A stretch of DNA of 64,000 bases from Herpetosiphon giganteus (GTDB taxonomy: Bacteria > Chloroflexota > Chloroflexia > Chloroflexales > Herpetosiphonaceae). Shown here in pieces: positions 1-9,045 of the stretch (position 1 is its first letter; each line of letters begins with the position of its first letter). Location: NCBI RefSeq assembly GCF_016907925.1, contig NZ_JAFBCZ010000002.1, positions 62,001 through 126,000 on the forward strand, read 5' to 3'. The translations under genes were made by a program, and so were the position numbers. Below the pieces are notes generated by a model. That model had not been told where the DNA came from and ran no database searches. It saw nothing but the letters and a program-made list of their open reading frames with translations.

Positions 1-646
1 GCGCGCAATCCTGATTTTCGTCGGGGCCGCCTTGATCGAACGCTTTGAGTGGATCATCTATATCTTCGGGGCATTCTTGATTTACACTGGGATTAATATG
101 GCTCGCCAAGGCGAAACCCATATGGACCCCGATACCAACCCCGTGGTTAAATTTGTGCGTAAAATCTTACCTGTTTCTTCTCAATACCATGAAGATCATT
201 TCTTCACCCGCAATGCTGGCAAATTGATGGCCACGCCATTGTTCTTGGTCTTGGTTTTGGTCGAAGCTAGCGACTTGATTTTTGCCGTTGACTCGATTCC
301 TGCAATCTTTGCAGTAACAACTGATACCTTCTTGGTCTATACCTCGAACGTATTTGCAATTCTCGGCTTGCGCTCGCTGTACTTTGTTTTGGCTGGGGTG
401 GTCGATAAATTCTACTACCTCAAATATGGTTTGGCTGTGATCTTGACCTTCGTTGGGGTAAAGATGTTGGTGATTGCCTTGGGCATTCACGTTCCAACCT
501 ATATTTCGTTGGCGGTGATTATCGGCGTGTTGGTTATTTCGGTTATCGCTTCGTTGCGCCGCGCCAAACGGCTCGAAGGTGTCGATACTCCATTGGATAA
601 CCCAGTGACCAACAAACCAGTGATCAAGCCCGATAACCAAGTCTAA
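1..646 (+). CDS. TerC-family integral membrane protein (5' end outside window)
   Basis: The reading frame is open from base 2, so the true start lies left of the window and only the C-terminal part is seen. Several hydrophobic segments are visible, and the acidic membrane motif EASDLIFAVDSIPA is characteristic of the TerC/Alx family, in which these acids are thought to bind or transport metal ions such as Mn2+. The run FFTRNAGK followed by a Pro-containing membrane helix is also typical. The C-terminal tail after the last helix is short and polar. The protein should sit in the cytoplasmic membrane. Family membership is secure. The transported ion cannot be told from sequence. An intrinsic terminator follows directly. 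Confidence 0.85.
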   Translation, partial: RAILIFVGAALIERFEWIIYIFGAFLIYTGINMARQGETHMDPDTNPVVKFVRKILPVSSQYHEDHFFTRNAGKLMATPLFLVLVLVEASDLIFAVDSIPAIFAVTTDTFLVYTSNVFAILGLRSLYFVLAGVVDKFYYLKYGLAVILTFVGVKMLVIALGIHVPTYISLAVIIGVLVISVIASLRRAKRLEGVDTPLDNPVTNKPVIKPDNQV

Positions 647-659
647 ATTGTTTGAATTC

Positions 660-697
660 AAGCCCCCGATCGTACAAGCGATTGGGGGCTTTGTTGA
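660..697 (+). terminator. Intrinsic terminator after the TerC gene
   Basis: The arms at 660-672 and 679-691 form a 13-bp GC-rich stem with one G-U pair and a 6-nt loop, followed by TTTGTT. It lies between convergent genes and may serve both directions. Confidence 0.75.
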
Positions 698-698
698 T

Positions 699-1817
699 TT
701 AGCTGGTTGCCCAACGCAGCAGTGCTTCTAATGGGCCATGATTAAAATGTTTTTTCCACCAAACCGAACAGCCAACTGCTACGCCGAAAAAGCCAAGCGC
801 CAACCCCAATGCTGTTGCCAAACTGCTATTTTGGTAGAAGCCAAGGCTGGTCAGGCTACCCAAACCAAGCACAATATGCCCAATATACCAGGTCAATGCC
901 AATTGGCCGGTTGCTGCGAGGCTGTTGATGATGCGGCTGGTGCTTAATCCAAGGCTCAGTTGAATACAGCCCATAATAATTGCTAAGCTCAGGCCAGCTG
1001 CCGAGAGCATGAACAACGGCATTGGCGGAATCGACGCGGTGCTGAACAACATTGCTGCATCGGGCTTACCCAAAATCGGCCATGTTTGGCTGAAAACATG
1101 GGTTAAGCCAATTGATCCAAGTTGGGCTGCAAGCGCCATACCTACCCCAACCCAAAACAAGCGCCAACGAACGTGGGCAACCTGCACATGTTGCCGCCCC
1201 AGCCACATGCCAAAGAAAATCAAGCCCGCCCAAGGAAAAACGCTGCGAAAGCCATCAAACAATAGGTTGCGCACCAAGCCTGCAAGCGTCCACAAATTAT
1301 GATATTCAAGCGTGGCCCAATTCCAGTTTTGGTTAAAATCGAAACGCAGAATCAAGCCTACAAATGCCAGCACAAAGCCAAGTGCTAAGCTAAGCAAAAC
1401 GCGATTTGAGGCTTGAAACAGCCATGCAATCAGCAAAAACGTAACGCCATAGACCCGCAAAATATCGCCTGGCCAGATTGAAAGGTTGATCAAGCCCAAA
1501 ACCAGCAAAAATAAGCCCCGTTTGATCAATGTCCAGCGCTTAGCATGAACTGCCACAGCCTCAGCGTCTGGGTTGATGCGGCCAATGAGGCTCAAGCCCA
1601 CGCCAGCCAACACCACAAATAAGGCTGCCGCCCGCCCTTCGCAAAATGCCACAATTAAGCCCAACCAACCGCTCTGCTGATCGCCTTCCACTAATGTCAG
1701 ACTAAAATGCACGATCACCATGCCTAAAATTGCCAAAGCGCGGGCAACATCATAGCCAATAATTCGCTGCGCTTGATTGACCACATTTGTGGTCTTATAG
1801 GTTGTTGTAACTGCCAT
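699..1817 (-). CDS. Multi-pass membrane protein, DUF418 / acyltransferase-like
   Basis: This is a 372-residue protein with about ten hydrophobic segments. The N-terminal RIIGYDVARALAILGMVIVH, a charged pair inside the first helix followed by a His, is the signature of the DUF418 and heparan-alpha-glucosaminide acetyltransferase-like membrane families. It is preceded by GAGAGG four bases before the ATG. It follows the TetR gene on the same strand after about 30 bp, so the two probably form one transcript, with the regulator controlling its own operon. A role in acyl transfer across the membrane or in export is possible from the family, but no substrate is visible. Confidence 0.65.
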   Translation of the reverse strand: MAVTTTYKTTNVVNQAQRIIGYDVARALAILGMVIVHFSLTLVEGDQQSGWLGLIVAFCEGRAAALFVVLAGVGLSLIGRINPDAEAVAVHAKRWTLIKRGLFLLVLGLINLSIWPGDILRVYGVTFLLIAWLFQASNRVLLSLALGFVLAFVGLILRFDFNQNWNWATLEYHNLWTLAGLVRNLLFDGFRSVFPWAGLIFFGMWLGRQHVQVAHVRWRLFWVGVGMALAAQLGSIGLTHVFSQTWPILGKPDAAMLFSTASIPPMPLFMLSAAGLSLAIIMGCIQLSLGLSTSRIINSLAATGQLALTWYIGHIVLGLGSLTSLGFYQNSSLATALGLALGFFGVAVGCSVWWKKHFNHGPLEALLRWATS

Positions 1818-1848
1818 AGTACCTCTCCAGCCAGCGCAAATTCCCCGA

Positions 1849-2430
1849 TTAAGCGCTCAGGAGTTGCTTAATCATGGATTTAATGCTCGTGGCATAGCTG
1901 CTTAAATCATCATCAGGGTAAAGCCCTTTGCGCCAAGTTAGGCCATCGATCAGCGCAATGATTAAATTGGCTGTGCTTGCCAAATCAAGCGTTGCGCTAA
2001 GTTGGCCGCGTTGTTGGGCCAAGCGAAAGACTTCAATCAGTGCTTGCAGGTTTGCTTGATCGCTTTGGCGCACCAAGGCCGCAATCGCTGGATTATGCAT
2101 GGTTTCCGCGCCAATTTCGGCGCTGAGCTCTGCATACAACGGCGAACTAATCGCGGCTAACAATTGGTCGATCAGCCAATCAAGCCCTTGCCAAAGATCT
2201 GGCTGCTGGCTAACGTGCTGCAAGAGTTCGCTTAAATCGCGGCTATCGTCCTCGACAAAGGCCGCGATAATCGCCTCTTTGCTGCGATAGTAGCGATAGA
2301 CCGAGCCAGGACTCAGCTGAACTTCGCGACAAATATCGTCCATGGTGGTCTGGTGAAAGCCCTTGCGGGCAAAACAGCTCGCTGCTGCTGCTAAGATTTG
2401 GCGCTGCCGTGCCTCGGCTTTTGTGCTCAT
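1849..2430 (-). CDS. TetR-family transcriptional regulator
   Basis: A 193-residue protein. The N-terminal 50 residues carry the TetR helix-turn-helix, with TTMDDICREVQLSPGSVYRYY as its core: the recognition helix followed by the usual YRYYRSKEAI. The rest is an all-alpha ligand/dimerisation domain with no recognisable ligand signature. A 26-bp near-perfect palindrome lies 27-52 bp upstream of the ATG and is the obvious operator, so autoregulation together with the downstream DUF418-type gene is expected. The inducer is unknown. Confidence 0.9.
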   Translation of the reverse strand: MSTKAEARQRQILAAAASCFARKGFHQTTMDDICREVQLSPGSVYRYYRSKEAIIAAFVEDDSRDLSELLQHVSQQPDLWQGLDWLIDQLLAAISSPLYAELSAEIGAETMHNPAIAALVRQSDQANLQALIEVFRLAQQRGQLSATLDLASTANLIIALIDGLTWRKGLYPDDDLSSYATSIKSMIKQLLSA

Positions 2431-2456
2431 ACCCTCGTAAACTCCTAGCTAGAAAA

Positions 2457-2482
2457 AATGCGAATGAACGTTCACTCGCATT
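2457..2482. promoter_or_regulatory. TetR operator candidate (26-bp palindrome)
   Basis: The core TGAACGTTCA is a perfect palindrome. Symmetry extends outward to 13 bp per arm with a single mismatched pair. It lies just upstream of the TetR gene, where operators of self-repressing TetR proteins usually lie. Confidence 0.75.
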
Positions 2483-2499
2483 CTAAAAGAAAAAATCAT

Positions 2500-2830
2500 G
2501 TTTGTCTAGGGTGAGTCACGAAGCTATTTTTAACCACGAAGGATGGGGCGATAGGCTCCAGGCTCTTGGCTATCGGGAATTCTTGACTTACCACCAACTG
2601 TTCCGAGAGCCTATAGCCCATAGCCACCCATCCTCTGCACCGCTGCGTTAAACGATTGATCCACGAAGAACACGAAGGTACACGAAGAGCCGAAACCGCG
2701 AAGATCGCGAAGATCACGAAGAGTTCTTTTTTTTTGCCACAGATTGGCACAGATTATTTGGATTATGTTCCTGCTAGCTCAAAGCTCATCCTCTAGCCTT
2801 ATGTTCTATGTTCTATGTTCTATGTTCTTT
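2500..2830. repeat. Intergenic repeat mosaic between TetR and fucosidase genes
   Basis: The gap holds no convincing gene. In order it carries text related to the CTATAGCC family, a CTCTGC..CTGCGTTAAA module, TTGATCCACGAAGAACACG with further CACGAAG units (about 2657-2690), an AACCGCGAAG block (about 2694-2720), a CACAGATTGGCACAGATT block (about 2738-2757), and four near copies of TTCTATG (about 2800-2827). Short open frames crossing it on either strand are products of the repeats. The TTCTATG run also supplies an in-frame ATG far upstream of the fucosidase, which should not be taken as its start. Confidence 0.7.
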
Positions 2831-2936
2831 TCTAACTTTATCAACTATTTCTGCGTGTTTGAGGCTATACCCAAAACCCAACATTGGCTATGATAACGCT
2901 ATTACACGAATGTGGGTAGCAAAGGAAACACGTTTA

Positions 2937-4241
2937 ATGAACAATGAACATCCGCTGATTACGGCGCGCAATCAACGCACCGAATGGTTTTTAGATGCAC
3001 GCTTTGGCATGTTTATCCATTGGGGCTTGTATGCGATTCCTGCTCGTGGTGAGTGGGTACGCAGCCTTGAGAAAATTAGCAACGAAGATTATCAACCCTA
3101 TTTTGAGCAATTTAACCCAACCGAGTATCAGCCGCGCGAATGGGCCAAACTGGCCAAGGCTGCTGGCATGCGCTACGCCGTGCTGACTGCCAAACATCAC
3201 GATGGCTTTTGCCTCTTCGATAGCCAACTGACCGAGTATAAATCGACCAATACGCCAGCCAAGCGCGATTTGGTGCGCGAGTATGTCGAGGCGTTTCGGG
3301 CTGAGGGCTTGCAGGTTGGTTTGTATTATTCGCTGCTCGATTGGCATCACCCCGATTATCCCGCCTTCGACGATGAGTATCACCCAATGCGGGGCAACGA
3401 AGCCTATCGCGACCAGCCCCGCGATTTTCAGCGCTACCTCGATTATATGCATGGCCAAATCAAGGAATTGCTGACCAACTACGGCAAAATCGATATTATG
3501 TGGTTTGATTTTTCGTATGGCGAGCTGAGTGGCGAGGCGTGGCGGGCCAGCGAATTAATCAATCAAGCGCGGGCAATCCAGCCGCATTTGATTATTGATA
3601 ATCGTTTGGCTGCTAGTGGCGAGGGCAACACGAGCTTTGGCACGTCAACACCCGAAATTTATGCTGGCGATTTTGCCTGTCCTGAGCAATTGATTCCGCC
3701 TGCTGGTTTGGTTGATACAATGGGTCGCTCAGTGCCATGGGAAGCCTGCATCACGCTTAATCATCATTGGGGCTATTCGGCCAGCGACCGCGATTTCAAA
3801 TCGGCGCGCCAAGTTGTGCATGGCCTCATCGAGTGTGTGAGCAAAAATGGCAATTTGCTGTTGAATGTTGGCCCAGATGCCAAAGGCCGCATTCCGCAAG
3901 CCTGCCAACAGATTTTGCACGAAGTTGGGGCGTGGATGGCTGAGCATAGTGCAAGCATTTATGGCTGTGGCCGCAGCCAGCTGGAGAAGCCAGAGTGGGG
4001 CCGCTACACTCAGCGCGGCTCGACGATCTATGCTCATATCTACGAGCGTGGAATTGGCCCGATTAACTTTCGCGGGCTGAATGGCAAAGTTAAACGGGCA
4101 TGCTTGCTCGCCGATCATTCCGAGGTAAAACTTGAGCTGCCGTGGATTGCCAAAGATTATGCTGACGACCTGTTTTTGAATTGGCCCTCAGCCAAATTGC
4201 CCAATGAAACCGCGACCGTCGTCGCTTTAGAATTGGAATAA
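2937..4241 (+). CDS. Alpha-L-fucosidase, GH29 family
   Basis: A 434-residue glycoside hydrolase. The N-terminal RFGMFIHWGLYAIPARGEW, AVLTAKHHDGFCLFDS and LYYSLLDWHHP are classic GH29 motifs. The nucleophile Asp is in the segment DIMWFDFSYGE. ECVSKNGNLLLNVGPDAKG near residue 300 is also diagnostic. It would hydrolyse terminal alpha-L-fucose from glycans. I placed the start at the ATG at 2937 (MNNEHPL) behind AAAGGA. The frame is open upstream, but that extension runs into a low-complexity repeat and would add a non-family N-terminus. No signal peptide is seen from this start, so the enzyme is probably cytoplasmic. It appears monocistronic. Confidence 0.9.
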   Translation: MNNEHPLITARNQRTEWFLDARFGMFIHWGLYAIPARGEWVRSLEKISNEDYQPYFEQFNPTEYQPREWAKLAKAAGMRYAVLTAKHHDGFCLFDSQLTEYKSTNTPAKRDLVREYVEAFRAEGLQVGLYYSLLDWHHPDYPAFDDEYHPMRGNEAYRDQPRDFQRYLDYMHGQIKELLTNYGKIDIMWFDFSYGELSGEAWRASELINQARAIQPHLIIDNRLAASGEGNTSFGTSTPEIYAGDFACPEQLIPPAGLVDTMGRSVPWEACITLNHHWGYSASDRDFKSARQVVHGLIECVSKNGNLLLNVGPDAKGRIPQACQQILHEVGAWMAEHSASIYGCGRSQLEKPEWGRYTQRGSTIYAHIYERGIGPINFRGLNGKVKRACLLADHSEVKLELPWIAKDYADDLFLNWPSAKLPNETATVVALELE

Positions 4242-4242
4242 A

Positions 4243-4381
4243 GAACATAGAGCATAGAACATAGAGCATAACGGTCAAGGTTCGGGGATCAGGTTCTAGG
4301 TACTGAAGAAAAATCATCCAAATCTGTGGCCAAAACAGCTACTTCAGCTTAGAACCTGACCCCTGACCCCTCGACCCTCGC
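4243..4381. repeat. Repeat mosaic between fucosidase and xseB
   Basis: Right after the stop come four copies of the AGAACATAGAGCATAG type (about 4243-4270). Then comes an inverted CAAATCTGTGGCCAAAA unit and a run of CTGACCCCTGACCCCTCGACC (about 4352-4378). These are the same modules as in other gaps. No gene is seen. Confidence 0.65.
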
Positions 4382-4383
4382 CG

Positions 4384-4590
4384 CTATTCGACTGAAACCA
4401 ACTGGCCATTGATAATTTGTTGAACCCGCAACTCGGCACTTTGCAGCAATTGATTGCACTGGGTTGCGAGCGCCATGCCGCGTTCGTAATGGCTCAAAGC
4501 TTGTTCTAAGGGCAAATCGCCTGCTTCCAAGGCATTGACGGTTTGCTCTAGCTCATGAAACACCGTTTCGTATGCTTGATTGGTTGACAT
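4384..4590 (-). CDS. xseB: Exodeoxyribonuclease VII small subunit
   Basis: A 68-residue protein with the complete XseB pattern: YETVFHELEQTVNALEAGDL, LPLEQALSHYERGMALATQC, then a helical C-terminus. XseB binds the large subunit XseA to form the nuclease that degrades single-stranded DNA to oligonucleotides. The start is set by AAAGGAGAACGTTT. It follows the type III PKS gene with a 14-bp gap and is probably cotranscribed with it, an unusual pairing. xseA is not in the window. Confidence 0.9.
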   Translation of the reverse strand: MSTNQAYETVFHELEQTVNALEAGDLPLEQALSHYERGMALATQCNQLLQSAELRVQQIINGQLVSVE

Positions 4591-4604
4591 AAACGTTCTC
4601 CTTT

Positions 4605-5672
4605 TTACACGCCGCGAATTAACCCTAATTCGGCACTAAAGCCTGGCCCAAACACCGCCAGCAAGCCAAATTCGTCTTTTGCGAGCGGTTTGGCGGCTAA
4701 AGCTTGTTGCATTACAAAGAAAATCGTCGCTGAAGACATATTGCCATAGGTGCGCAACACAGAGCGCGAAACTGCCAAATCAGCATCGCTGAGTTGCAAT
4801 GATTCTTGATAGGCTTGCACAACTTTGGCCCCGCCTGGGTGGAGCAAATAGCGCCCAAGATCTGCTTGATTGAGCCCGTGTTGAGCCAGAAACTGCTCCA
4901 GTAAAGGCCGAAATTGCTCGCGTACAATCGAGGGAATCCGCGATGAAAACACAACTTCAAAACCAGAATTGACGATATTCCAGCCCATAATTTCGGCACT
5001 ATCGGGATAGAGATGACTGCGAGTCGCGACAATCTCGCCCAAGGCTTGATTGCGCGGGTTTACCTGATCGCCTTCTAATAATACCGCCGTTACGCCATCG
5101 CCAAACAGCGAGGTGGCAATCAAATTGCGTTTGGAGAAATCATCGGCGAGATAGGTCAGCGAGCAAAATTCAACATTGAGCAACAAAACGCGTTGGGTTG
5201 GCTCGGCGCGCAAATAATCGAAGGCCGTGTTGAGACCGCCCAAACCACCAGCACAGCCCAAGCCCCAAATCGGCGTGCGACGGGTTTGGGGCGGCATGCC
5301 AAGCCGCTGCATCACCAAGGCATCAAGGCTGGGAGCCGCTAGCCCAGTGGTTGTAACAACCACAATATGGTCAATATCGTTGGGCGTAAGATCAAGTGGT
5401 TGTAAACATGCTTCGATCGCTTGGCAACTCAAATCGAGGGCTGCCTCAATAAACACCGCGTTGCATTCGGCAAAACTGCGTGGTTCGTGCCACCATTCCA
5501 ATGGGCGTACCAAGTAGCGTGTATCAATTTGGGCATGGCGAAAGATCGTCAGGTAGCGCTGAATTTCGGGAAAAGCTGCGGCAAAGCGTTGGGCAACCAT
5601 ATCTTGCACTGCTCGTTGGGGCACGCAATATTGTGGCACGCCTAGCCCAATTGCTTGGATTCGTGGCATCAT
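4605..5672 (-). CDS. Type III polyketide synthase (chalcone synthase family)
   Basis: A 355-residue thiolase-fold enzyme with the full Cys-His-Asn triad: Cys140 in WGLGCAGG, His278 in LHPGGAK and Asn311 in YGNMSSAT. GFGP-like FGPGF near residue 341 matches the family's conserved C-terminal loop. Such enzymes extend an acyl-CoA with malonyl-CoA and cyclise the chain to resorcinols or pyrones. The length is normal for the bacterial group. Two adjacent ATGs (5672 and 5669) are possible, and AGGAAC favours the second. No methyltransferase or oxidase that would suggest a product lies nearby. Confidence 0.9.
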   Translation of the reverse strand: MMPRIQAIGLGVPQYCVPQRAVQDMVAQRFAAAFPEIQRYLTIFRHAQIDTRYLVRPLEWWHEPRSFAECNAVFIEAALDLSCQAIEACLQPLDLTPNDIDHIVVVTTTGLAAPSLDALVMQRLGMPPQTRRTPIWGLGCAGGLGGLNTAFDYLRAEPTQRVLLLNVEFCSLTYLADDFSKRNLIATSLFGDGVTAVLLEGDQVNPRNQALGEIVATRSHLYPDSAEIMGWNIVNSGFEVVFSSRIPSIVREQFRPLLEQFLAQHGLNQADLGRYLLHPGGAKVVQAYQESLQLSDADLAVSRSVLRTYGNMSSATIFFVMQQALAAKPLAKDEFGLLAVFGPGFSAELGLIRGV

Positions 5673-6098
5673 TGTTCCTATCTACTAGTGGCTGCTTATT
5701 TGCTGAAGCAGTTGGCTGCTTAACTATAGCATGGGCTAGACCAAGGTATAAGGATGAAGGATGAGGGATGAAGGATGAAGGCAAAATAAGAGCATAAGCG
5801 AAATATAAATTATGAATTATGAAGGATGAGGGATGAAAAGCAGAAGTCAAAAGGCAGAAGGCAAAAATGAGGCGATAGGCTATGGGCTTTTGGCTATAGG
5901 ATTTGGGCTATAGAAGCATCATCACAACAATCTGTGGTATCTGTGGCTAAAAGATTTATGGATTATGGCTATGGGAATTTAATCTGAGCAATCTGTGCCA
6001 ATCTGTGGCTAAAATAACCTTCGCGGTTAAATTCCTATGTTCTATGCTCTTTGCTCTATGTTCTGGCTTTCATCCTTCATCCCTCATCCTTCATCCTT
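5673..6098. repeat. Repeat cassette 1 with opposed GATGAAG ends
   Basis: No gene is seen. GGATGAAGGATGAGGGATG-type units at 5751-5781 and 5819-5837 face their complement at 6069-6098. Between them lie AAGTCAAAAGGCAGAAGG text, GCTATGGGC/GGCTATAG text, ATCTGTGCCAATCTGTGGC (inverse of the CACAGATT module), CCTTCGCGGTTAAA (inverse of the CGCGAAG module) and CTATGTTC units. The inner modules are inverted relative to most other gaps. The right end abuts the T-run of the korB terminator. Confidence 0.7.
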
Positions 6099-6143
6099 AA
6101 AAAAAAACCACCCCAGCCCTGAGCGAATGCCAGAACTGGGGTG
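6099..6143 (-). terminator. Intrinsic terminator of korAB
   Basis: On the minus strand CACCCCAG (6143-6136) pairs with CTGGGGTG (6116-6109), followed after one G by nine T. It lies 16 bp past the korB stop. Confidence 0.85.
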
Positions 6144-6159
6144 ATGCGCCAAAACCAAA

Positions 6160-7206
6160 TTAGTACAAGTCAGCCAAGACTGAATCGAGGGCTTCTTTGG
6201 TTGGGCGGAGTTGTTCTGCTGAGAGATGGCTCAATGGCTGTTCGTCCATGTGCAACAAATCGTGAATCGTGCGATTGTTGTCTTGCTTCACATAAATCAA
6301 GCCAGTGATAAACTCTTGGTTTTCGCGAGCGGCATCCAAGCGTGACAAGGCAGCAACCCGATTGGTTGGGTCGTAATCGGTCTCAAGTTTTTTGAGCACA
6401 ATTGTCGAGCCGTCGTGCATCTTGACTGGAATTGCTTCGCCTTCTTCGTAATCAACCGTGATTTCTTCTTGGGCGCGGATGAAGGTCATGTCGTGCAGAC
6501 GTTCTTCGTGTTCCTTGCCATACGCATAGCTCTTGGTTGAATCTTCGTGGTTGTTGAAGGTTACACATGGGCTGATGATGTCGAGAATCGCCAAACCACG
6601 GTGGCTCAAGGCTGCCTTGAGCAAGGCTTCAACTTGGCGTGGGTCGCCTGCGAACGAGCGCGCAACAAAGGTTGCGCCACCAATGATCGCTTCTGCACAG
6701 AGATCAATTGGCGGGAGTTCGTTCAAGCCAGCATATTTCAGCTTTTGGCCGATGTCGGCGGTTGCTGAGAACTGACCCTTGGTCAAGCCATACACGCCGT
6801 TGTTTTCGACGATGTAGACCATTGGTACGTTACGGCGCACCAAGTGCTTGAATTGGCCCATCCCGATCGAGCCAGTATCGCCGTCGCCGCTCACAGCCAA
6901 GCCAACCAAATTGCGGTTGGTGACGATTGCACCAGTTGCAACTGAGGGCATGCGTCCGTGAACGCTATTGAAACCATGTGAGCGACCTAAGAAATAGGCC
7001 GGAGTTTTCGATGAACAGCCAATGCCGCTGAATTTAGCAACTTGGTAGGGCTGAACACCTAATTCGAAACAGACCGACACAATCCGTGATGAGATTGAGT
7101 CGTGGCCACACCCGGGACACAGCGTCGAAGGTGCGCCTTTGTATTCACCTTGTTCAAACCCAAGCAGGTTAATTTTTGGCTTGGGAGTCGCTTTGGTCGT
7201 TGCCAT
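6160..7206 (-). CDS. korB: 2-oxoacid:ferredoxin oxidoreductase, beta subunit
   Basis: A 348-residue thiamine-diphosphate subunit. Residues 30-35 (CPGCGH) and Cys64 in GIGCSS supply iron-sulfur ligands, with a further Cys in ISPCVTFNNHE. GDGD at 107-110 and NN at 135-136 form the ThDP/Mg2+ binding motif. Paired with the alpha subunit it oxidatively decarboxylates a 2-oxoacid, most likely 2-oxoglutarate, to the acyl-CoA while reducing ferredoxin. Only 3 bp separate it from korA, whose last codons contain the ribosome-binding site AAGGGGAAG, so the two are coupled. The substrate is inferred from family resemblance and not proven. Confidence 0.9.
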   Translation of the reverse strand: MATTKATPKPKINLLGFEQGEYKGAPSTLCPGCGHDSISSRIVSVCFELGVQPYQVAKFSGIGCSSKTPAYFLGRSHGFNSVHGRMPSVATGAIVTNRNLVGLAVSGDGDTGSIGMGQFKHLVRRNVPMVYIVENNGVYGLTKGQFSATADIGQKLKYAGLNELPPIDLCAEAIIGGATFVARSFAGDPRQVEALLKAALSHRGLAILDIISPCVTFNNHEDSTKSYAYGKEHEERLHDMTFIRAQEEITVDYEEGEAIPVKMHDGSTIVLKKLETDYDPTNRVAALSRLDAARENQEFITGLIYVKQDNNRTIHDLLHMDEQPLSHLSAEQLRPTKEALDSVLADLY

Positions 7207-7209
7207 GGC

Positions 7210-9045
7210 CTATGCTTCCCCTTTTTGTACTGATTCGGTAACCCAGCGGGCGGTTAATGGCAAGCCATCGCAGCTTGCAACAGCAATAATCCGGCCAGCT
7301 AATTCTGGGTATTCCATCCGCAACAATTGTGCCATTTGACCGTTGTAGTTGTTATCAACCACGTAGATGCGTTCGTATTTGGCCACAAATTCGCCAACTT
7401 CTTTGGTGAAAGGCAATGCCCGCACCCGTTGGTAGGCGGCGTTGATGTTGGCTTCGCGCAAGCGATCCAAGGCTTCGATAATTGCTGGATCGTTCGAGCC
7501 ATACGAGAGAATCCCAATCGTGGCGTTTTCTTCGTTGACCGTGATTGGGGTTGGCACGATGGTGCGCGCAGTTTCAAACTTACGAGCCAAGCGATCCAAG
7601 TTGGCGACCCACTCGTCTGAGCGTTCGGTATACTTGGCATCTTGGTTGTGGCCTGAACCACGCGTGAAGTAGGCTGCTTTAGGATGATTGGTGCCTGGCA
7701 GCGTGCGATATGGAATGCCATCGCCATCAACATCGCGATAGCGGCCCCAATCACCGACGGCGGTCAAGGCATCGGCATCGAGCACCTTACCCCGATCCAT
7801 TGGCTCGGTTGGGTATTCGAATGGCTCAGAGATCCATTGGTTCATGCCCAAGTCGAGGTCGCTGAGCACAAACACAATCGTTTGCAAGCGTTCAGCCAAA
7901 TCGAATGAGCGCCAGCCAAACTCAAAGCATTCTTTGATGCTTGAAGGCAACAAACAAACGTGTTGGGTATCGCCGTGGCTCAAGAAATAGGCTGAGATCA
8001 AGTCGGTTTGGCCGGTGCGGGTTGGCATCCCAGTGCTTGGCCCCATCCGCATCACATCCCAAACCACACATGGAACTTCGGTAAAATAGGCCAAGCCGGT
8101 AAACTCAGCCATCAACGAAAGCCCAGGGCCTGAGGTTGCGGTCATCGAGCGCGCGCCAGCCCAACCAGCACCAATAATCATCCCGATTGCAGCCAATTCG
8201 TCTTCTGCTTGCACTACTGCATAGGTTGGCTTATTGGTTTCTTTGTTGATGCGTAGTTCTGGCAGGTAGTCGTTGAGGGCATCGACCAAGCTGGTTGAAG
8301 GCGTAATTGGGTACCAAGCAACGAATGAAACGCCACCGAAGACCGAGCCAAGCGCGCCAGCTGCATTCCCATCGAGCATAATCATGCCCTTGGTTTTGTC
8401 CATGCGCTCAACGCGGAATGGTGATTGGGTGGTGATGTTGGCAGCAGCCCAGGCCACAGCAGCATTAACCACATTCATATTCGAGGCAATAGCTTTTTGC
8501 TTGCCCTTGAAGTGCTTGTTCAAGGCACTTTCGATTTCGGCAACTTCAATGCCAAGTAAATGGGCTAAGACTCCAACATAGACCATGTTGGCAATATAAT
8601 CGCGCAAGCTGGCATCGACCCCTGAGTTCTTCACCAATTCCTTAACTGGCATTGGGAAGTAGGTCACGTCGCTGCGCGAAAGCTCTTGGCGCGAATCATC
8701 AGGATACAGACAAATCCCACCTGGCTCAAGCGATTGAAGGTCATCGCCAAAGCTGGCTGGATTCATGGCCACCAAAACATCGCGTTTGTGACGGCGAGCT
8801 TGATAGCCATCCTTGCTCAAGCGAATTGAATACCACGTGGGTAAACCTTTGATGTTTGATGGAAACAGGTTTTTGCCTGTTACCGGAATACCCATGTTGA
8901 AACAAGCACGGAGGATGGTATTATTGGCGGTTTGGCTCCCGGAACCATTGGGAGTAGCCACAATAATCGCGAAGTCGTTAATATTCACGTCCTCACGGGC
9001 GATTTCAGCGGGCTGTTGCTCCGTCTGATAATCTACGACTGCCAT
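7210..9045 (-). CDS. korA: 2-oxoacid:ferredoxin oxidoreductase, gamma-alpha fusion subunit
   Basis: A protein of about 611 residues from the ATG at 9045, which is preceded by AAGGAGAA. Upstream in-frame codons give an untypical extension. The N-terminal 200 residues are the gamma-type domain (ATPNGSGSQTANNTIL, then GLPTWYSIRLS). The remainder is the alpha domain, with GNAAGALGSVFGGVSFVAWYPITPST and AGARSMTATSGPGLSLMAEF, and a C-terminal domain from TIGILSYGSNDPA. It supplies the pyrimidine-binding and CoA parts of the active site formed with KorB. The gamma-alpha fusion is the usual two-subunit architecture. It is transcribed from a consensus promoter about 420 bp upstream through a long, apparently structured leader. 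Confidence 0.9.
   Translation of the reverse strand: MAVVDYQTEQQPAEIAREDVNINDFAIIVATPNGSGSQTANNTILRACFNMGIPVTGKNLFPSNIKGLPTWYSIRLSKDGYQARRHKRDVLVAMNPASFGDDLQSLEPGGICLYPDDSRQELSRSDVTYFPMPVKELVKNSGVDASLRDYIANMVYVGVLAHLLGIEVAEIESALNKHFKGKQKAIASNMNVVNAAVAWAAANITTQSPFRVERMDKTKGMIMLDGNAAGALGSVFGGVSFVAWYPITPSTSLVDALNDYLPELRINKETNKPTYAVVQAEDELAAIGMIIGAGWAGARSMTATSGPGLSLMAEFTGLAYFTEVPCVVWDVMRMGPSTGMPTRTGQTDLISAYFLSHGDTQHVCLLPSSIKECFEFGWRSFDLAERLQTIVFVLSDLDLGMNQWISEPFEYPTEPMDRGKVLDADALTAVGDWGRYRDVDGDGIPYRTLPGTNHPKAAYFTRGSGHNQDAKYTERSDEWVANLDRLARKFETARTIVPTPITVNEENATIGILSYGSNDPAIIEALDRLREANINAAYQRVRALPFTKEVGEFVAKYERIYVVDNNYNGQMAQLLRMEYPELAGRIIAVASCDGLPLTARWVTESVQKGEA

Noticed and set aside
2496-2750. 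84-codon open frame on the minus strand
   Set aside because: It lies wholly in the CACGAAG/CTGCGTTAAA repeat mosaic, and similar frames occur wherever these repeats do (for example 9633-9899).
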